Positions 60,689 through 64,000 of a stretch of DNA of 64,000 nt are shown here, piece after piece. The position numbers and the translations under genes are program-made. The notes under the pieces are model-generated. The model was not told the DNA's origin and did not search any database. It saw only the letters and a list, made by a program, of their open reading frames with translations. This DNA comes from Candidatus Binataceae bacterium. Lineage in GTDB: Bacteria; Desulfobacterota; Binatia; Binatales; Binataceae. The number at the start of each line of letters is the position of its first letter. The first letter of the stretch is position 1. The stretch covers positions 1 to 64,000 of the forward strand of contig DATGLK010000004.1 of the NCBI GenBank assembly GCA_035294265.1, read 5' to 3'.

Positions 60689-62089
60689 TCAGGCGCCCTC
60701 GCCGCGCGCTCGATGGGCGAGACAATGGGTCACCAGGGCGCGAGGAATCTGTGGAGTACGAGCCCAATGCATATGAATGTAAGAAGCCAGGACGTTGCCG
60801 ATTAGGTAGCCTTCGGCGAAAGCTGTTCCGCCGCGCCGTCTGCGGGCCTGGTAAGCGCACGGTAGTTGCGGCGCCGGCTGCAATTCGGAGTAACGAAACT
60901 GGTGACCGCGCAGCACCATCCCCGGCGGGCCCAGCGGCGAGGGCAGGGTGGTAATTGTCTCGACGTAGCCTAGCGCCTGCAGCTGCGGCCGCATTATCGC
61001 CCGGGACGCGATTACGCCGGCCATCGGATAACGTTCGCCCTCCAGCGTGACGATCTCCTGGCATAAATACATCAAACCGCCGCATTCGGCGTAAATTGTT
61101 CCGCCCGCGGCCGCAAAGCGCGCGATTTCGGCCCGCATCGTGTGATTGGCCGCCAGTGCGGCCCCGTACACCTCGGGATAGCCGCCACCGATATACAGCC
61201 CGTCGACCGCAGGCAGATGAGTGTCACTGATCGGCGAAAACGGCACCAATTCGGCGCCGGCGGCGCGCAATTGGCGCAAGTTGTCTTCGTAGTAGAAATG
61301 GAATGCATCGTCGCGCGCTAGCCCGATCCGGCATCGTGGCGTCGCCGGGGGCTCGAGCCCAGCCTCGTCCGACCACTCCAAGGCCGGCGCGTTGCGTGCC
61401 TGCATCTCGATCGCGTCCAGATCGCACCAATGCGCCGCCAGCTCGCCCCAGGCCGCGAACAACTCTTCGGCTACGGCTCGCCGGCTGGCGGTCCGCAGTC
61501 CCAAATGGCGTTCGGGAAAGGCGTGTTCAGGATCGCGTGGCAGACCTCCCATCACGGGTGCCACGGTAGGAACCTGGCGTAGTAAATCCAGATGGCCGCG
61601 GCTGCCGACCTGGTTACAGATCACCCCGGCCAGATGCAGCTCGGCATCGAAATGTTGGAAGCCCAGCACGGTCGCCGCCAAAGTACGCGCCAATCCGCTG
61701 GCATCTACTACCAACAAGACCGGCGCTGCCAGCCATTTTGCCACCTCGGCCGAGGAGCCGATTTCGGTGTCGGGCGCGGCACCGTCGAACAGCCCCATCA
61801 CGCCTTCGATAAGCGCCAGGTCGGCGCCCTGACAAGCGCGCGCGAAGGTACCAATCACGCCCTCGCGCCCCATCATCCAGCCGTCGAGATTGGGCGAGAA
61901 CACCCCCGCGGCGCGGGAATGATAGGTGGGATCGAGATAATCGGGGCCGCATTTGAACGGCGCAAGCCTAAGCCCGCGCCGGCGCAGAGCGGCCGCCAGC
62001 GCCACTGTCACGGTGGTCTTGCCGATTCCGCTGGCAGTGCCGCCGATCAGTAGGCGGGGAATGGTTAACGACTGGTTCACTTCATCCAA
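60689..62089 (-). CDS. cbiA: Cobyrinic acid a,c-diamide synthase CbiA
   Basis: A 466-residue enzyme that amidates the a and c acetates of cobyrinate with ATP and glutamine. The N-terminal ATPase carries GGTASGIGKTTVTVAL, and the C-terminal class I amidotransferase-like domain carries YAECGGLMYL with the conserved cysteine. CbiA of the anaerobic pathway is assigned from the genomic setting; hydrogenobyrinate synthase CobB is the alternative name. It is first in a two-gene operon with cobQ. No cobalamin riboswitch core was recognised in 62090-62284. Confidence 0.95.
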   Translation of the reverse strand: MDEVNQSLTIPRLLIGGTASGIGKTTVTVALAAALRRRGLRLAPFKCGPDYLDPTYHSRAAGVFSPNLDGWMMGREGVIGTFARACQGADLALIEGVMGLFDGAAPDTEIGSSAEVAKWLAAPVLLVVDASGLARTLAATVLGFQHFDAELHLAGVICNQVGSRGHLDLLRQVPTVAPVMGGLPRDPEHAFPERHLGLRTASRRAVAEELFAAWGELAAHWCDLDAIEMQARNAPALEWSDEAGLEPPATPRCRIGLARDDAFHFYYEDNLRQLRAAGAELVPFSPISDTHLPAVDGLYIGGGYPEVYGAALAANHTMRAEIARFAAAGGTIYAECGGLMYLCQEIVTLEGERYPMAGVIASRAIMRPQLQALGYVETITTLPSPLGPPGMVLRGHQFRYSELQPAPQLPCAYQARRRRGGTAFAEGYLIGNVLASYIHMHWARTPQIPRALVTHCLAHRARGEGA

Positions 62090-62284
62090 GCCTCGCGCGA
62101 GCCGGCCGAGCAGGATGAGTATGCCATGGCGCGGCGCGGGGCCGAATAGCGCACCCGCCGCAACGTTTTGGATACCCGCTCGCGCGGGGTGGCCCGCGAT
62201 GCCAAAATCGGCAGAGCGAGCGAACCTGTCGGTTCCCGCCAGTTATCAACGGCGGGATCCTACGCCGCCAACCAGAGGTGATAC

Positions 62285-63016
62285 GTGATCGCGGAGAGTA
62301 AAAGGGTTTCGGTTGGAGCCAACGTAGCTTTCAAAAAAGACCGGCGATCCGGCGAAATCGCGGCCTTGGCGTTTGCGATGATGCTCGGTTGTGCGGTACT
62401 GGCCAGTTCCGGCAGCGCGCAAGGCGAAGCGAGCGCGCCGGCGCCCGCCGGCAATCCGCATCTAGTGTTCACCCCGCTCCGTCCAAAAACCGCGGCCGAT
62501 CAGCAGCGCGGCGCGCAGATTGTGGCCGCCCTCAAGGCCAAGCTCAGGCAATACCCCGACTACAAGGCCGCCGAAGCCGATGGCTACAAGGGCTACTATT
62601 TGAACGTGGCGATGCCAGTTTACCATTTCGCCAGTTCCTGGCGTGGGTTCAAGGAAACGATGCGCTTCGCTCCCGGCGAACCCACCGCCCTGCTGTACAA
62701 AAAGACACCCGCAGGTTTCAAGCTTATTGGCGCGATGTACTACGCGCCGGCTCGTCTGAGCGACGATCAGCTCAACGCTCGCATACCGCTTAGCCTGGTG
62801 CGATGGCATCGGGAGGTTAACGTCTGCCTGCCCTCCAGCGGCGAGGAGGCGGGTGAAGACAAGCGCTTTGGCAGCGAAGGTTCGATTGTCACGCAGGCGC
62901 AATGCCAGGCCGCGGGCGGGAGTTGGTACCCCAGCCGGCACGGTTGGATGGCCGAGGTCTATCCGTTTGCTTCCACCCCGGAGCGGATTTGGGCTTATCG
63001 TTCCGAGGCTAACTGA
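62285..63016 (+). CDS. Exported protein of unknown function
   Basis: This 243-residue protein starts at GTG, with AGAGGTGAT four bases upstream, a close match to the ribosome-binding consensus. A signal peptide (GEIAALAFAMMLGCAVLASSGSAQG) and a short Pro/Ala linker come first. The mature part has the segments HLVFTPLRPKTAADQQRGAQIVAAL, MPVYHFASSW, TALLYKK, LIGAMYYAP and LSLVRWHREVNVCLPSS. I recall such segments in an uncharacterised periplasmic family but cannot name a function. Histidines in YHFASSW and RWHREVN and two cysteines could bind metal or haem. It stands between cbiA, divergent, and malate dehydrogenase. Confidence 0.75.
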   Translation: MIAESKRVSVGANVAFKKDRRSGEIAALAFAMMLGCAVLASSGSAQGEASAPAPAGNPHLVFTPLRPKTAADQQRGAQIVAALKAKLRQYPDYKAAEADGYKGYYLNVAMPVYHFASSWRGFKETMRFAPGEPTALLYKKTPAGFKLIGAMYYAPARLSDDQLNARIPLSLVRWHREVNVCLPSSGEEAGEDKRFGSEGSIVTQAQCQAAGGSWYPSRHGWMAEVYPFASTPERIWAYRSEAN

Positions 63017-63237
63017 AGCGAAATTTTTCGTCCGCGGGGCCGCTTCTCTTAGGCACCAAAGGTTGCTAATGGAAGCCGAGGCAGGGGCTTGTTTCCAACT
63101 GGCTTGAGAGCCCGCGCCGTGTTAATCCGATGTTAAGCCGGGCTGATTACTTTATCCCGGCGCGATTAGCAATCCTAAAGTGATTTTTCGGCCTCGCGCC
63201 TGAGCGCTCGCGCTTGCCGGGCCGTTGGAGGAAGGGA

Positions 63238-64000
63238 ATGACACGCAAGAAAATCGCCTTCATCGGCGCCGGCAACGTAGGCGCGACCTGTGCCCATCTG
63301 TGCTTTCTGCGCGGCTTGGGCGATATCGTTTTGTACGACATCATCGACGGCCTGCCCCAGGGCAAGGCGCTGGATATGCTGGAATCGGCCCCAGTAGTGG
63401 GCGCCGACGTAAACGTCATCGGTACGCTGGATCTCAACGCGATTTCCGGCGCCGATTGCTGCGTGGTGACGTCGGGCTCGCCGCGTAAGCCCGGAATGAG
63501 CCGCGACGATCTGCTGAAAATCAACGCCAAGGTGATGAACGACGTCGGCGGTGCGATCCGCAAGTATGCCCCCGACGCCTTCGTAATCGTGGTTACCAAC
63601 CCGCTTGACGCGATGGTCACCCAGTTGGCCCGCGTCACCGGCTTTCCCAAGCATCAGATTGTCGGCCAGGCGGGAGTGCTGGATTCGGCCCGCTACCGCA
63701 CCTTTATCGCCCAGGAATTGGGCGTTTCGGTGGCCAGTGTGAGCGCGATGGTGCTAGGCGGGCATGGCGACGACATGGTGCCCGTGCGCAGTTACACCCG
63801 AGTGGGCGGGGTCCCGGTGGAAAAGCTGATTTCGGCCAAGCGGTTGGAGGAGATCGAAGTTCGCACGCGCAACGGGGGAGGAGAAATCGTCAATCTGATG
63901 AAGACTTCTTCCTACTATGCGGCCGGTACTGCGGTTTATCAGATGGTCGAGGCCTACATGCTTGATCGCAAGGAGGTGCTGCCGGCGGCCGCTTACCTGG
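63238..64000 (+). CDS. mdh: Malate dehydrogenase, truncated by the window end
   Basis: NAD-dependent malate dehydrogenase of the lactate-dehydrogenase-like type, acting in the TCA cycle. The visible 254 codons begin at the ATG at 63238 behind GGAGGAAGGG. They show GAGNVGA (10-16), VLYDIIDGLPQGKALDM, VTSGSPRKPGMSRDDLL, VTNPLDAM, GVLDSARYRTF and the catalytic GGHGDDMVP. The C-terminal 50-60 residues lie beyond the window. The frame is open to the last base. A gene of this kind often precedes sucC/D, which cannot be seen here. Confidence 0.95.
   Translation, partial: MTRKKIAFIGAGNVGATCAHLCFLRGLGDIVLYDIIDGLPQGKALDMLESAPVVGADVNVIGTLDLNAISGADCCVVTSGSPRKPGMSRDDLLKINAKVMNDVGGAIRKYAPDAFVIVVTNPLDAMVTQLARVTGFPKHQIVGQAGVLDSARYRTFIAQELGVSVASVSAMVLGGHGDDMVPVRSYTRVGGVPVEKLISAKRLEEIEVRTRNGGGEIVNLMKTSSYYAAGTAVYQMVEAYMLDRKEVLPAAAYL

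Noticed and set aside
62090-62284. Cobalamin riboswitch upstream of cbiA
   Set aside because: I searched both strands here and in 9346-9567 for the conserved B12-box-like core and found none. The region before cbiX lies outside the window.
1-64000. Mobile elements, integrases, toxin-antitoxin pairs or phage genes
   Set aside because: None was recognised. Coding is dense, and I saw no terminal inverted repeats or transposase-like proteins.

Overview
The window is a gene-dense stretch of roughly 62% G+C from a Gram-negative bacterium. Outer-membrane barrels, lipoproteins, periplasmic multihaem cytochromes and a LysM L,D-transpeptidase all imply an outer membrane. Three features fit an uncultivated deltaproteobacteria-like lineage such as Binatota or a relative of Myxococcota: an ElbD-like lipid megaenzyme, an imuA-imuB-dnaE2 cassette, and a DUF3209-containing cobalamin operon. 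That placement is a low-confidence inference. No phage, transposon, CRISPR array or plasmid gene was seen.

1-9.3 kb is a tightly overlapping cobalt-early (anaerobic-type) corrin-ring operon: cbiX with a ferredoxin tail, DUF3209, a ferredoxin-reductase-like flavoprotein, cbiD, cbiC, cbiET, cbiL, cbiG, cbiH, an unrecognised 137-residue gene and cbiF. No cbiJ/cobK is present. The amidation steps, cbiA and cbiP, lie 50 kb away (59.2-62.1 kb). 9.6-18.2 kb holds an MFS transporter, then a TetR regulator followed by a lipid cluster: HAD-IB phosphatase, LarA-like (DUF2088) protein and a 1425-residue acyl reductase/AMP ligase/ACP/PlsC protein of the kind described for Myxococcus ether lipids. 18.3-22.2 kb carries gamma-glutamyltransferase, an aldo/keto reductase and an SDR. 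22.8-29.6 kb holds an outer-membrane barrel and the imuA-imuB-dnaE2 mutagenesis cassette; an FkbM methyltransferase and a tRNA-Val follow.

31.2-44.9 kb is the most unusual region. It contains a CHASE2 nucleotide cyclase, a decahaem cytochrome with a LVIVD-type repeat tail, a large outer-membrane barrel and a tetrahaem c554-like cytochrome. These are followed by a four-gene operon: a protein with two cNMP-binding domains and four Fe-S cluster motifs, a membrane protein resembling a b-type cytochrome, a multihaem cytochrome c and a thioredoxin-reductase-like membrane flavoprotein. The last two read as one 764-codon frame. The sequence indicates instead that they are two genes joined by an extra base in a homopolymer: removing one C restores a tenth haem motif, a stop and a 4-base overlap with the next ATG. 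Together the region looks like an electron-transfer system reaching from the inner to the outer membrane, with a possible cyclic-nucleotide input.

45-50.2 kb is a run of exported proteins: a tandem HbpS/GlcG-like lipoprotein, a FecR-domain protein, a small barrel, and a beta-propeller lipoprotein on a Thr-Pro stalk. 50.3-57.9 kb is mixed housekeeping and small-molecule metabolism: cupin, VOC protein, SDR, FmdB zinc ribbon, Rieske oxygenase, RlmE, UvrD/PcrA helicase and L,D-transpeptidase. 58-64 kb has a LigB-type dioxygenase, cbiP, cbiA, an unknown exported protein, and malate dehydrogenase cut by the window end.
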